Source of the DNA: Ruminococcus sp.
GTDB taxonomy: Bacteria; Bacillota; Clostridia; Oscillospirales; Ruminococcaceae
Assembly (NCBI GenBank): GCA_021199375.1
Contig: JAJQIB010000008.1
Location: 1 to 64,000, forward strand
Direction: 5' to 3'
DNA: 64,000 nt
In this document: piece by piece, positions 22,645 through 30,860 of the stretch
Position numbering within the stretch: position 1 is the first letter of the stretch
Layout of the letters: the number at the start of each line of letters is the position of its first letter
Position numbers and translations under genes: made by a program
Notes under the pieces: model-generated
Databases searched by the model: none
Told to the model about the DNA's origin: nothing
What the model saw: only the letters and a program-made list of their open reading frames with translations

Positions 22645-24480
22645 CTATGTCTTATTACCTGCAAACTGCGTCTGATAAAGATTGTAGTATACACCCTTCT
22701 TTTTTATAAGCTCGTCATGATTTCCTGACTCAGCTACTACGCCGTCATTTATGACTACTATCTTGTCTGCGTCACGTATAGTTGATAGGCGGTGTGCAAT
22801 TATAAGCGATGTGCGGTTTTTCATAAGCGAAACCATTGCCGACTGAATATGCATTTCTGTTCTGGTGTCTACGCTTGATGTTGCCTCATCAAGTATAAGT
22901 ATTTTGGGATCTGCAAGCACAGCTCTTGCAATTGAGAGTAGCTGCCGCTGACCCTGAGACAGATTTGAACCTCCCTCAGAAAGCTCGGTATCATAGCCAT
23001 TTGGCAAGCGTTCAATAAACTCATCTGCATTCGCATGAGCCGCTGCACGCTTGATTTGCTCACGATTTGCATCCTCTTTGCCGTACTTAATGTTGTCCTC
23101 AACTGTGCCTGAGAAAAGAACAGTATCCTGCAAAACTATAGCTATAGATTTTCTAAGCTCATCCTTTGGAACATCATAAAGATCTACACCATCTATAGTA
23201 ATCTGTCCGCTGTTTATATTATAAAATCGTGTTAAGAGATTTACAATTGTGGTCTTACCTGAGCCTGTTGCGCCAACGATTGCAATCTTTTGACCGCTCT
23301 TTACATCAAGATTTAATCCCTTTAATACGGGATCTCCTTCAACATAGCTGAAGTTTACATCCTTAAAGACAATATCGCCCTTAACATTTTCAGATGTGAA
23401 ATCTGCCTTTCCATTATCAACCTCTGGCTCAGATTCCATAACCTCAAAGATACGCTCAGCACCTGCGATTGCAGTCTGAATGTTCGCGTACTGGTTGGCA
23501 ATTTCGTTTATCGGGCGAGAAAACTGCTTCGAGTAAAGAATAAAGGCTTGAATTGTGCCGATTGTAATCCAGCCCTTCATGCAGAACCATCCGCCAAATG
23601 CAGCAATAAGCACAAAGCCAAAGTTTGAAATGCAGTTCATAAGAGGTCCCATAACTCCGCCGCAGATTTGAGCCTTGATTCCACAGGTTCGCAGCTCATT
23701 ACTCATCTCTTCAAAATGCTCTATTGAGTCCTTTTCCTTTGAATAGGCAGCTACAGTCTTGTACCCCGTAACTGTTTCCTCAACCTGACCATTGATTTTA
23801 CCGAGAAGTATCTGCTGCTGTAAGAAATACTTTCTCATAAACTTAGTCATGATTGTTGATACTATAATAGTAAGTACAATTGTTGAAAGAGAGATAAGTG
23901 TTAGCAATGGCGAATAGGTGAGCATTATGATAAATGAGCCTAATATAGTCAGTACTCCTGAAATAAGCGAACCGATAGATTGAGAAATTGTAGTTGATAT
24001 ATTCTCAACATCGTTAGTCATTCTGCTCATAAGATCGCCATGATTGTGGGTATCAAAATACTTTATTGGAAGCTTTACAAGTCTTGCGAAAAGATCATGA
24101 CGCATCGTCTTAACGGTATATTGTGAAAGCCTTGCCGAAAAGATTCCCTGAAGATAAGTAAATATTGACGATGCAATATAAACGGCTGCTAAAAGTATTA
24201 GCGTCTGAATTAGCTTTTTGAAGTTTACGCTGGTGTTGTCGCCATCGATAGTTATGTAGTCAATAGCAACCTGTTGAATTGAAGGAGCCGCTAGGTTTAA
24301 TAGCGTAATTATAAGCATTACGGCAATCAAAGAGATAAATAAATACTTGTTTTTTCCTATGTATACCATCAGCTTTTTAAGCGTTTGAGTGCCGTTTTGT
24401 GGCTTTTCCATATTTACTCTTGCGGCATGTCTAGGTCCCGGTCCTCCTTTTTGAGGTCCCATAGGGGGCATAGGGGGCAT
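22645..24480 (-). CDS. heterodimeric ABC exporter, canonical subunit
   Basis: A 611-residue fused half-transporter of the multidrug type (LmrD/BmrD-like). A Pro/Gly/Met-rich N-terminal tail (about 20 residues) precedes six membrane helices. The ATPase has Walker A GATGSGKTT, signature NLSQGQRQ, Walker B ILILDEATSS with catalytic Glu, and H-loop IAHRLST. It starts one base inside the stop of the partner gene (TAATG). Together with the degenerate partner it should form an exporter with one active site. Drug or lipid substrates are not predictable. Confidence 0.9.
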   Translation of the reverse strand: MPPMPPMGPQKGGPGPRHAARVNMEKPQNGTQTLKKLMVYIGKNKYLFISLIAVMLIITLLNLAAPSIQQVAIDYITIDGDNTSVNFKKLIQTLILLAAVYIASSIFTYLQGIFSARLSQYTVKTMRHDLFARLVKLPIKYFDTHNHGDLMSRMTNDVENISTTISQSIGSLISGVLTILGSFIIMLTYSPLLTLISLSTIVLTIIVSTIMTKFMRKYFLQQQILLGKINGQVEETVTGYKTVAAYSKEKDSIEHFEEMSNELRTCGIKAQICGGVMGPLMNCISNFGFVLIAAFGGWFCMKGWITIGTIQAFILYSKQFSRPINEIANQYANIQTAIAGAERIFEVMESEPEVDNGKADFTSENVKGDIVFKDVNFSYVEGDPVLKGLNLDVKSGQKIAIVGATGSGKTTIVNLLTRFYNINSGQITIDGVDLYDVPKDELRKSIAIVLQDTVLFSGTVEDNIKYGKEDANREQIKRAAAHANADEFIERLPNGYDTELSEGGSNLSQGQRQLLSIARAVLADPKILILDEATSSVDTRTEMHIQSAMVSLMKNRTSLIIAHRLSTIRDADKIVVINDGVVAESGNHDELIKKKGVYYNLYQTQFAGNKT

Positions 24481-26228
24481 TATACTTCACCTCCTGAGGT
24501 TTTAACCTGTGAGCTGTAGATATCTCGATATACCTCACAGTTTTTCATTAGATTTTCATGTGTGTCACAATCAGCAAGTCTTCCGTGGTCAAGTACTGCT
24601 ATTCTGTCGCAGTCCTTTACACTTGCTATTCGCTGTGCAATCGTAATTATTGTCGCACCCTTCAAGCTTTCATGCAAGCCCTGACGAAGTCTTGCCTCAG
24701 TTCCAAGGTCGAGCGCTGAAGTAGAATCGTCAAAAATGATAATCTCCGGCTTCTTGATTACTGCTCGTGAAACTGAAAGTCGCTGCTTTTGTCCACCTGA
24801 GAGTGACGCTCCCTTTTCTGCGATAATATCATCATATCCATTTGGCATAGCGGATACAAACTCATCGGCTTGTGCAATCTGTGCCGCAGCAATAATCTCT
24901 TCATCGGTTGCATCCTTTTTACCCCAACGAATGTTGTCGGCAACGCTTCCGGAGAATAGCTCGCTCTTTTGTAAAACTACTCCGATTCGTGAACGCAAAT
25001 CCTCAAGCTTAAACTCCTTTACGTTTACACCATCTACGTATACATCACCTTCAATGGGATCATAAAATCGAGGAATTAGGTTTATTAGCGATGTCTTTCC
25101 TGAGCCTGTGGCTCCTAAAATCGCTATATTCTCACCGGATTTAATATCGAGTGAAACGTTGCTAAGAACAGGTCTGCCACCTGAGCCTGCATATGTGAAG
25201 CTAACATTCTTAAGTGAAACTGTACCTTTTTCTGTACACTTAGCATCACTTTGAGCATCCTTTATTACAGGCTCAGTCTCAAGCACCTCGTTGATACGTG
25301 TTGCGGATGCGGATGCACGTGAAACAGTCTGAAACATATTTGCAAGCATCATAATGCCGTTTAGTACCTGAGTAAGGTATGTAATAGCCGCCATAACCTG
25401 ACCTACCTGCATAGCCTTAGCCTCTACCTGCCATCCGCCGATCCAAATTACAGCAATTACCGATGCATTCATAATAATCATAAGCAACGGCTGAAGTATT
25501 GCAATAAGCTGCTGTACGTGTAAATTTGATGCTGTCAAGCTCTCATTTGCATCGTTAAAGCGTCCAGACTCATAGTTCTCTCTAACATAAGCCTTAACTA
25601 CACGAGATCCTGTTACATTTTCCTGCATAACCGAATTTACACGGTCTAGCCTTTTTGCAACGATTGAATAAAGAGGATTTACCTTCTTCATTATAAGCAG
25701 AACAAAAATTGTTTCGATTGGCAAAGCCACTACAAGAACAAGTCCGAATCTTACGTTTAATGTAAGCATCATTATGATGCCACCAACAAAAAGTATTACA
25801 TCTCTAACAAATCCTCGCAATCCGAAATCAACCAGCTGCTGAATTGCCGTTATATCTGTAGTAAGTCTTGTTACTAGCGAACCCGTTGTAAACTTATCCG
25901 TCTGCTCAAAGGATAAGGACATAACCTTTTTGTAGACATCACATCTTAAATCCCTAGAAAAGCCCTGAGAAGCGCACCCACCAAGAGCTGATGAACCAAC
26001 TCCGCAAGCGCCTCCAAGAATTATAAGAATCATCATGATAATTCCGGTTCGAATAATCAAATCCATATCGTTACCTAAAACACCATCATCAACAATTTGC
26101 GACATAAGCTTAGGCTGCCAAAGGTCTACCATTACTTCACCTACCATAGTTAGCGGTGTTAATAGTGCAAATTTCATGTAAGGCTTTAGATATCTTACTA
26201 GCCCTAGATTAGAGCTTTTTTTCGCCAT
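24480..26228 (-). CDS. heterodimeric ABC exporter, degenerate-site subunit
   Basis: A 582-residue half-transporter (LmrC/BmrC-like). Walker A GATGSGKTS and signature SLSGGQKQ are normal, but the Walker B reads IIIFDDSTSALD, with Asp in place of the catalytic Glu, and the H-loop reads TIAQRIAS, with Gln in place of His. These changes define the non-hydrolysing site in heterodimeric exporters such as TM287/288. It begins at the last base of the MarR gene, so all three genes form one operon. Confidence 0.9.
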   Translation of the reverse strand: MAKKSSNLGLVRYLKPYMKFALLTPLTMVGEVMVDLWQPKLMSQIVDDGVLGNDMDLIIRTGIIMMILIILGGACGVGSSALGGCASQGFSRDLRCDVYKKVMSLSFEQTDKFTTGSLVTRLTTDITAIQQLVDFGLRGFVRDVILFVGGIIMMLTLNVRFGLVLVVALPIETIFVLLIMKKVNPLYSIVAKRLDRVNSVMQENVTGSRVVKAYVRENYESGRFNDANESLTASNLHVQQLIAILQPLLMIIMNASVIAVIWIGGWQVEAKAMQVGQVMAAITYLTQVLNGIMMLANMFQTVSRASASATRINEVLETEPVIKDAQSDAKCTEKGTVSLKNVSFTYAGSGGRPVLSNVSLDIKSGENIAILGATGSGKTSLINLIPRFYDPIEGDVYVDGVNVKEFKLEDLRSRIGVVLQKSELFSGSVADNIRWGKKDATDEEIIAAAQIAQADEFVSAMPNGYDDIIAEKGASLSGGQKQRLSVSRAVIKKPEIIIFDDSTSALDLGTEARLRQGLHESLKGATIITIAQRIASVKDCDRIAVLDHGRLADCDTHENLMKNCEVYRDIYSSQVKTSGGEV

Positions 26229-26704
26229 TACTTCTCCTCCTCATCTATAAGGTTTGAAAGTATTTTTTTCAGTGTTATAATAAGAGAATCGTACTCATCC
26301 TTAGAAATGCCATCTAGCATTATTTCCTCAGTTTCATGACACTTTTCTCTAATAAAATCATCCTTCTCTCTACCCTTGTCGGTGATGTAAACCTTGACCT
26401 GACGCAGATCTGTTACATCTGCTTCTCGCCTTACAAGTCCATCTGCTTCGAGCTTTGACAGTGCAACCGATACAGTAGGCGCTGACAGGTGTGTGTGCTT
26501 GACAAGACTTAGCTGAGAAACTCCATCCTCATGAGAAAGCTCCATTAAAAGCTTGCGATTGCCGTGAGATATTCCCGCACGTTCCGACTCACGCCTTACA
26601 CGATGTCCGAACATTCTCGATATGTCATTGATCAGCATCGAAGGCTTAGCATCCTCCTTTTCAAGCAATCGTTTTGGTTTTTTAGTGCAAAAATGGTCAT
26701 CCAT
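26228..26704 (-). CDS. MarR-family regulator of the ABC exporter operon
   Basis: Winged-helix repressor, about 158 residues. The recognition region VSQLSLVKHTHLSAPTVSVALSKLEADGLVRRE and the wing DLRQVKVYITDKG are typical of MarR. The start is uncertain: AAAGGAG lies directly against an ATG at 26716 and 12 bases from the ATG at 26704 that I use. It heads the operon and has a near-perfect palindrome over its own promoter, which points to autorepression. Confidence 0.9.
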   Translation of the reverse strand: MDDHFCTKKPKRLLEKEDAKPSMLINDISRMFGHRVRRESERAGISHGNRKLLMELSHEDGVSQLSLVKHTHLSAPTVSVALSKLEADGLVRREADVTDLRQVKVYITDKGREKDDFIREKCHETEEIMLDGISKDEYDSLIITLKKILSNLIDEEEK

Positions 26705-26760
26705 ACTACATCCCATCTCCTTTCAGATTAGTTAGTCGATAAATTTATTAGCCGATAAAC

Positions 26761-26782
26761 TAATTAGTTTACAAACTAATTA
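26761..26782. promoter_or_regulatory. MarR operator palindrome
   Basis: Perfect 10-bp arms TAATTAGTTT and AAACTAATTA around a 2-base centre, covering part of the -10 and the start region of the marR promoter. Two copies of (T/C)CGATAAA follow 17 bases apart in the leader and may be further sites. Confidence 0.8.
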
Positions 26783-26807
26783 TAGCGCTAATTTGTCCTC
26801 ACGTCAA
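26779..26807 (-). promoter_or_regulatory. promoter of the marR-ABC operon
   Basis: TTGACG, 17 bases, TATAAT on the minus strand, with the -10 inside the operator. Confidence 0.85.
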
Positions 26808-26859
26808 TTAAGCTATAGTAAACAAATTATTACTTTAATGTGAAAGCAAGCATAAAAAA

Positions 26860-26885
26860 TCCCTCGTTCAAATTTGAACGAGGGA
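26860..26885 (-). terminator. terminator after tsf
   Basis: A continuous 26-base palindrome (arms TCCCTCGTTCAAA/TTTGAACGAGGGA), followed on the minus strand by TTTTTT. Confidence 0.93.
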
Positions 26886-26901
26886 TGTAAAGCTCGTAAG
26901 C

Positions 26902-27816
26902 TTACTTGTTCATCATAGATGCAACTTCGTCAGCGAAATTCTCTTCCTTCTTTTCAACGCCTTCGCCACGCTCAAAACGAACGTAATCAACAACAGCTAT
27001 TGAACCGCCAAGATTCTTAGCAGCGTTAGCAACATACTTACCAACAGTAACCTTGTCATCCTTAACGAAAGCTTGCTCTAGCAGGCAGTTCTCGCTATAA
27101 TACTTGCCAACCTTGCCTTCTACAATCTTAACCTTAACCTGCTCAGGCTTGCTTGCCATCTTAGGATCGTCAGCCATCTGAGCGAGAAGAATTTCCTTTT
27201 CCTTATCAAGAACATCAGAAGGGACCTGAGTTCTGTCAAGATATGAAGGATTCATTGCAGCGACCTGTAGTGCGCAGTCCTTACCAACCTCATAAACCTT
27301 ATCAGCATCAAGGTCGGTATCAAGTGCTACCATAACGCCGATGCTTCCGCCGCCGTGAACGTAGGAAACAAGTGTGCCCTCCATTCTCTGGAAACGTCTG
27401 ATAACCATGTTTTCACGAAGCTTAACGAATAGATCCTGATGAGCCTCTTCAACAGTCTTGTCACCACCACTAATCTTGCAAGCCTTAAGTGCTTCAACAT
27501 CTGCGGGGTTCTGCTCGATAACGGTATCTGCAACTGCATTAACGAAAGCCTTAAACTCTTCATTGTTTGCAGCAAAATCTGTTTCGATATTTACTTCAAC
27601 TACTGCACCAACATTGCCCTTTACTACTGCGGTAACAATACCCTCAGCAGCAACTCTGCCGCTCTTCTTAGCCTGAGTAGCAAGTCCCTTTTCACGCAAA
27701 ATTTCTATAGCCTTTTCCTGGTCGTTGTCGGTTTCAACAAGTGCTCTCTTGCAATCCATCATTCCAACGCCTGTAAGCTTCATTAGCTCTTTAATGTCAT
27801 TAACTGTAACAGCCAT
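26902..27816 (-). CDS. tsf: translation elongation factor Ts
   Basis: Guanine-nucleotide exchange factor for EF-Tu, 304 residues. The N-terminal UBA-like domain has VNDIKELMKLTGVGMMDCKRAL, and the family motif ETDFAANNEEF follows the KGNVGAVVEVN strand. AGGAGGAAATTATA precedes the ATG. It lies 69 bases downstream of rpsB without a terminator between, so the two form the usual rpsB-tsf operon, ended by the palindrome at 26860-26885. Confidence 0.97.
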   Translation of the reverse strand: MAVTVNDIKELMKLTGVGMMDCKRALVETDNDQEKAIEILREKGLATQAKKSGRVAAEGIVTAVVKGNVGAVVEVNIETDFAANNEEFKAFVNAVADTVIEQNPADVEALKACKISGGDKTVEEAHQDLFVKLRENMVIRRFQRMEGTLVSYVHGGGSIGVMVALDTDLDADKVYEVGKDCALQVAAMNPSYLDRTQVPSDVLDKEKEILLAQMADDPKMASKPEQVKVKIVEGKVGKYYSENCLLEQAFVKDDKVTVGKYVANAAKNLGGSIAVVDYVRFERGEGVEKKEENFADEVASMMNK

Positions 27817-27885
27817 TATAATTTCCTCCTGTATTTCTCAAATATAGGCAGACAAAATTTGATGCCTGCCTATGATAAATTCTTA

Positions 27886-28617
27886 TTATTCTGCTGCCTC
27901 TGCCTCTTCAGCAACCTCTTCGTCAGCATTATCTGCACCCTGTCTGCCTTCGATAATTGCATCAGCCATGCAGCCTGCAATTAGCTTAACAGCACGAATT
28001 GCGTCATCATTTCCAGGAATAACGTAATCAACATCATCAGGATCACAGTTGGTATCAACGATAGCAACTACTGGGATGCCAAGCTTCTTAGCTTCACTTA
28101 CAGCAATCTTTTCCTTTCTCGGGTCAACTACAAAGAGTGCTCCGGGAAGGGTCTTCATATTCTTGATACCGCCCATAAACTTTTCAAGCTTCTCAGTTTC
28201 GAGCTGTAGCTTAACTACTTCCTTCTTAGGCAGAAGATCAAATGTGCCGTCCTCTTCCATTTTGTGTAGCTGCTCAAGTCTCTTAATTCTCATCTGAATG
28301 GTCTTGAAGTTGGTCATCATACCACCAAGCCATCTAGCATTTACATAGTGTGCATCAGCTCTTGTAGCCTCTTCCTTGATTGAGTCTCCAGCCTGCTTCT
28401 TTGTGCCGACAAAGAGAACCTCCTGTCCGTCCGCAGAAATATCGCGGATGAAATTGTAGGCTTCTTCAAGCTTCTTTACCGTCTTCTGGAGATCTATAAT
28501 ATAGATTCCATTTCTTTCTGTGAAAATGTACGGTGCCATTTTCGGGTTCCATCTTCTTGTCTGATGTCCAAAGTGAACACCTGCTTCAAGAAGCTGTTTC
28601 ATTGATACTACCGCCAT
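27886..28617 (-). CDS. rpsB: 30S ribosomal protein S2
   Basis: Ribosomal protein S2, 243 residues. [24 protein letters not shown] is the S2 signature, and [19 protein letters not shown] is the second conserved block. A short acidic tail ([11 protein letters not shown]) ends the protein. The ATG at 28617 follows AGGAGG at eight bases; the reading frame continues 14 codons upstream but those lack S2 similarity. Transcribed from a promoter about 150 bases upstream through a structured leader. Confidence 0.97.
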   Translation of the reverse strand: MAVVSMKQLLEAGVHFGHQTRRWNPKMAPYIFTERNGIYIIDLQKTVKKLEEAYNFIRDISADGQEVLFVGTKKQAGDSIKEEATRADAHYVNARWLGGMMTNFKTIQMRIKRLEQLHKMEEDGTFDLLPKKEVVKLQLETEKLEKFMGGIKNMKTLPGALFVVDPRKEKIAVSEAKKLGIPVVAIVDTNCDPDDVDYVIPGNDDAIRAVKLIAGCMADAIIEGRQGADNADEEVAEEAEAAE

Positions 28618-28762
28618 TGCAGTAACCTCCTGTTGGTTTTTAATTCTTGCTAAACGCAAGTTCTACTTATCCTCCGAACGGTTCATGAGACTAATGCCTA
28701 TCGCCTTCACCCTTAAATGATTTTTAAGGGAACCACAGCGAATCCCCGTCCGTGCGAATTGC
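28618..28762 (-). promoter_or_regulatory. rpsB leader, candidate autoregulatory RNA
   Basis: The untranslated leader of about 145 bases is long for a ribosomal protein gene. It contains an 8-bp hairpin (28710-28730, CCCTTAAA/TTTAAGGG) and GC-rich stretches on both sides. Ribosomal protein leaders often bind their own protein; I cannot match this to a known leader family. Confidence 0.4.
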
Positions 28763-28768
28763 CTAATT

Positions 28769-28797
28769 ATTATACCACATTTTTCACCATTTTGCAA
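28769..28797 (-). promoter_or_regulatory. rpsB-tsf promoter
   Basis: TTGCAA, 17 bases, TATAAT on the minus strand. Confidence 0.8.
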
Positions 28798-28812
28798 GTA
28801 GTTTTTATTCGT

Positions 28813-29103
28813 CTATTTTAACAAATTTTCTACCATAAACGAGCGACTTTTTGTTGAAACTGACTCCTTTTCCTGCTTAACAAGAATTGTATCCTCACCA
28901 ACAAGCGCTATTTCAGAGCATTTAATTACAATATCATTATCTCTGCCCATAAAACCAAGAGCGTGTGCCCGTCCAAAAATTATAAGCGAGGTCACTCTTT
29001 CTGTATCGGTATCGATTTCAATATCATCAACATATCCAAGTCTTAGTCCGGTTTTCATGTCGATGACCTCTTTGTTTCTAAGTGCCGTAAGCGTGCATAC
29101 CAT
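28813..29103 (-). CDS. YlmC/YmxH-family PRC-barrel sporulation protein
   Basis: A 96-residue PRC-barrel protein. LRNKEVIDMKTGLRLGYVDDIEID and the hydrophobic strand SLIIFGR match the YlmC/YmxH family, found across spore formers but of unknown molecular function. The ATG at 29103 has GAGGTGATAGCT before it; the frame extends 13 codons further without a ribosome binding site. TATAAT lies 17 bases upstream of that site. It is monocistronic. Confidence 0.85.
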   Translation of the reverse strand: MVCTLTALRNKEVIDMKTGLRLGYVDDIEIDTDTERVTSLIIFGRAHALGFMGRDNDIVIKCSEIALVGEDTILVKQEKESVSTKSRSFMVENLLK

Positions 29104-29257
29104 AGCTATCACCTCTACAATATTATACGCCAGATATTGCACGTCCTATTCTTTTATGATGAATTTTCTTTGGCATTAATAGTATATCACATCAACAAGC
29201 TATTGTCAAGCAAAGGTGCTATTAAATGTGATTGTGAGTAGCTTACACATTTTCCTA

Positions 29258-29286
29258 TTGCATTTGGAATGATTTTATGATATAAT
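29258..29286 (+). promoter_or_regulatory. promoter of the AlkD-like gene
   Basis: TTGCAT, 17 bases, TATAAT, about 20 bases before the coding start. Confidence 0.75.
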
Positions 29287-29307
29287 ATATTAGAAGAGGT
29301 GAGTTAA

Positions 29308-30030
29308 ATGACTGATAACATAAAAGTCACAACAGATGACGAGCTTGAGCATTCAATTGTCAGCAAGCTTTTTTCTATGCGTGACGAAAAATATCGTGAT
29401 TTTAACGCTTCTCTTTTGCCAACAATAGACAAGGAACGTATAATCGGAGTTCGCACTCCTCAGCTGCGTGCGCTTGCGAAGGGCATTAAAAAGGATGGCA
29501 GATCTGAGGAGCTTTTAAAGCTAAGTCTTCCACACTACTACTTTGAGATGATGAATTTACATGCGTTTGTAATTGAGCAGGAAGGCTGCTTTGACAACGC
29601 TATAAAGCTAACTGAAGATTTTTTGCCCTATATTGACAACTGGGCAACCTGTGATTTATTCTCTCCAAAGGTATTTAAGCAAAATCCCGAAAGGCTTATA
29701 CCCTATATAAAAAAATGGCTCAAAAGCAATAATACCTATACTGTAAGATACGCAATTGTGCAGCTGTTATCTAGCTATTTAGACGATAGCTTTGATAAAA
29801 TACATTTAGAGTGGGTAGCGTCAGTAGATACTGATGAATACTACATAAAGATGGCAATTGCATGGTATTTTAGCATGGCACTTGCCAAGCAATACGAATA
29901 TGCTCTGCCCTACATAATAGACCACAAGCTTGACAAGCAGATACACAACAAGACCCTGCAAAAGGCAATTGAAAGCAGACAAATTTCAAGTGATACCAAA
30001 GTATATCTTAGGACGTTGAGGATAAAGTAA
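29308..30030 (+). CDS. AlkD-like DNA alkylation repair protein
   Basis: A 240-residue all-helical HEAT-repeat-like protein of the AlkD/AlkC DNA glycosylase superfamily. GVRTPQLRALAKGIKK, the NWATCDLFSPKVF block and the repeat IKMAIAWYFSMALAKQY are family hallmarks. AlkD enzymes remove bulky or cationic alkylated bases. This gut-Clostridia branch is often annotated only as a DNA alkylation repair protein, and glycosylase activity is inferred. GAAGAGGTGAGTTAA precedes the ATG. No LexA box is seen here. Confidence 0.85.
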   Translation: MTDNIKVTTDDELEHSIVSKLFSMRDEKYRDFNASLLPTIDKERIIGVRTPQLRALAKGIKKDGRSEELLKLSLPHYYFEMMNLHAFVIEQEGCFDNAIKLTEDFLPYIDNWATCDLFSPKVFKQNPERLIPYIKKWLKSNNTYTVRYAIVQLLSSYLDDSFDKIHLEWVASVDTDEYYIKMAIAWYFSMALAKQYEYALPYIIDHKLDKQIHNKTLQKAIESRQISSDTKVYLRTLRIK

Positions 30031-30083
30031 AGAATATTTTCTTATCACAAAGCATATAATTGCACTCTAGAGAGGTGTATTAT

Positions 30084-30770
30084 ATGCTTGAGCTTTTTAT
30101 TCGTCTTTTATCCTCACACTTTTTGATTTTTGCGCTTCATTTTGAAGGCGGAGGTAAGTTTCCAAAACCGTTGAACGCAAAGGAGGAGCGAGAGTGCTTT
30201 GAACGTATGGAAAAGGGAGATGATAAAGCTCGTGAGGAGCTTATTAGTCGGAACCTGCGTCTTGTAGCTCACATTGTCAAGAAATACGGCTGTGCTCCGA
30301 GTGAAACCGATGATCTTATCTCGATAGGTACAATCGGACTTATCAAGGCAGTAGGAACCTTTGACTATAAAAAAGGGTGTAGGTTTGCGACCTATGCGGC
30401 AAGATGCGTTGAAAATGAGATTTTGATGCACTTTAGATCTACTAAAAAGCTATCTAACGAGGTTAGTTTTGATGAGCCTGTAGATATTGACAAAAACGGC
30501 AACTGCCTAACACTTTCTGACATAATAGCAGATGACGACATGCCTGTAGCAGACAAATGTGAGCTTAATATAAGAATTAAACAGCTTCATGAAGGAATAG
30601 CTGACACACTTGATGAACGAGAGCGTGAAATTATAATAATGCGCTACGGACTTTCAGAGGCGGCACCAATGACTCAGCGTGAAACAGCAGCAATCTTAGG
30701 AATCTCACGCTCGTATGTCTCTAGAATAGAAAAAAAGGCTTTAGAAAAGCTAAGAGAAAGGCTTGAATAA
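30084..30770 (+). CDS. sigK: sporulation sigma factor SigK (pro-sigma-K)
   Basis: Mother-cell late sporulation sigma factor, 228 residues. A hydrophobic N-terminal pro-sequence (about residues 1-20, LELFIRLLSSHFLIFALHF) precedes the core region: region 2 with NLRLVAHIVKKYG and DLISIGTIGLIKAV, ATYAARCVENEILMHFR, and region 4 with TQRETAAILGISRSYVSRIEKKAL. The pro-sequence would be cut by a SpoIVFB-type protease. The gene is uninterrupted, with no skin element. GAGAGGTGTATTAT sets the ATG at 30084. No sigma-A promoter is clear upstream, as expected for a sigma-E dependent gene. Confidence 0.95.
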   Translation: MLELFIRLLSSHFLIFALHFEGGGKFPKPLNAKEERECFERMEKGDDKAREELISRNLRLVAHIVKKYGCAPSETDDLISIGTIGLIKAVGTFDYKKGCRFATYAARCVENEILMHFRSTKKLSNEVSFDEPVDIDKNGNCLTLSDIIADDDMPVADKCELNIRIKQLHEGIADTLDEREREIIIMRYGLSEAAPMTQRETAAILGISRSYVSRIEKKALEKLRERLE

Positions 30771-30782
30771 ATCTTATTTATG

Positions 30783-30846
30783 TTGACAAATTAAAACGAA
30801 TATGCTATAATGATAATCGGTTCATCTAGTCGATTATCATTTTTTG
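30783..30846 (+). promoter_or_regulatory. promoter overlapped by a terminator-like inverted repeat
   Basis: TTGACA, 17 bases, TATAAT (30806-30811), with a perfect 10-bp inverted repeat ATGATAATCG/CGATTATCAT at 30810-30840 followed by TTTTTT. It could end sigK transcription, act as an operator for the next gene, or both. Confidence 0.7.
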
Positions 30847-30860
30847 TTAGGGGATAAATC

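Noticed and set aside
24480-26228. Inactivated (pseudogene) ABC transporter because of lost catalytic Glu and His
   Set aside because: The same substitutions are normal for one subunit of heterodimeric exporters, the reading frame is intact and the partner is adjacent.
30084-30770. Skin-type element or recombinase interrupting sigK
   Set aside because: The reading frame is continuous from pro-sequence to region 4; no recombinase gene nearby.
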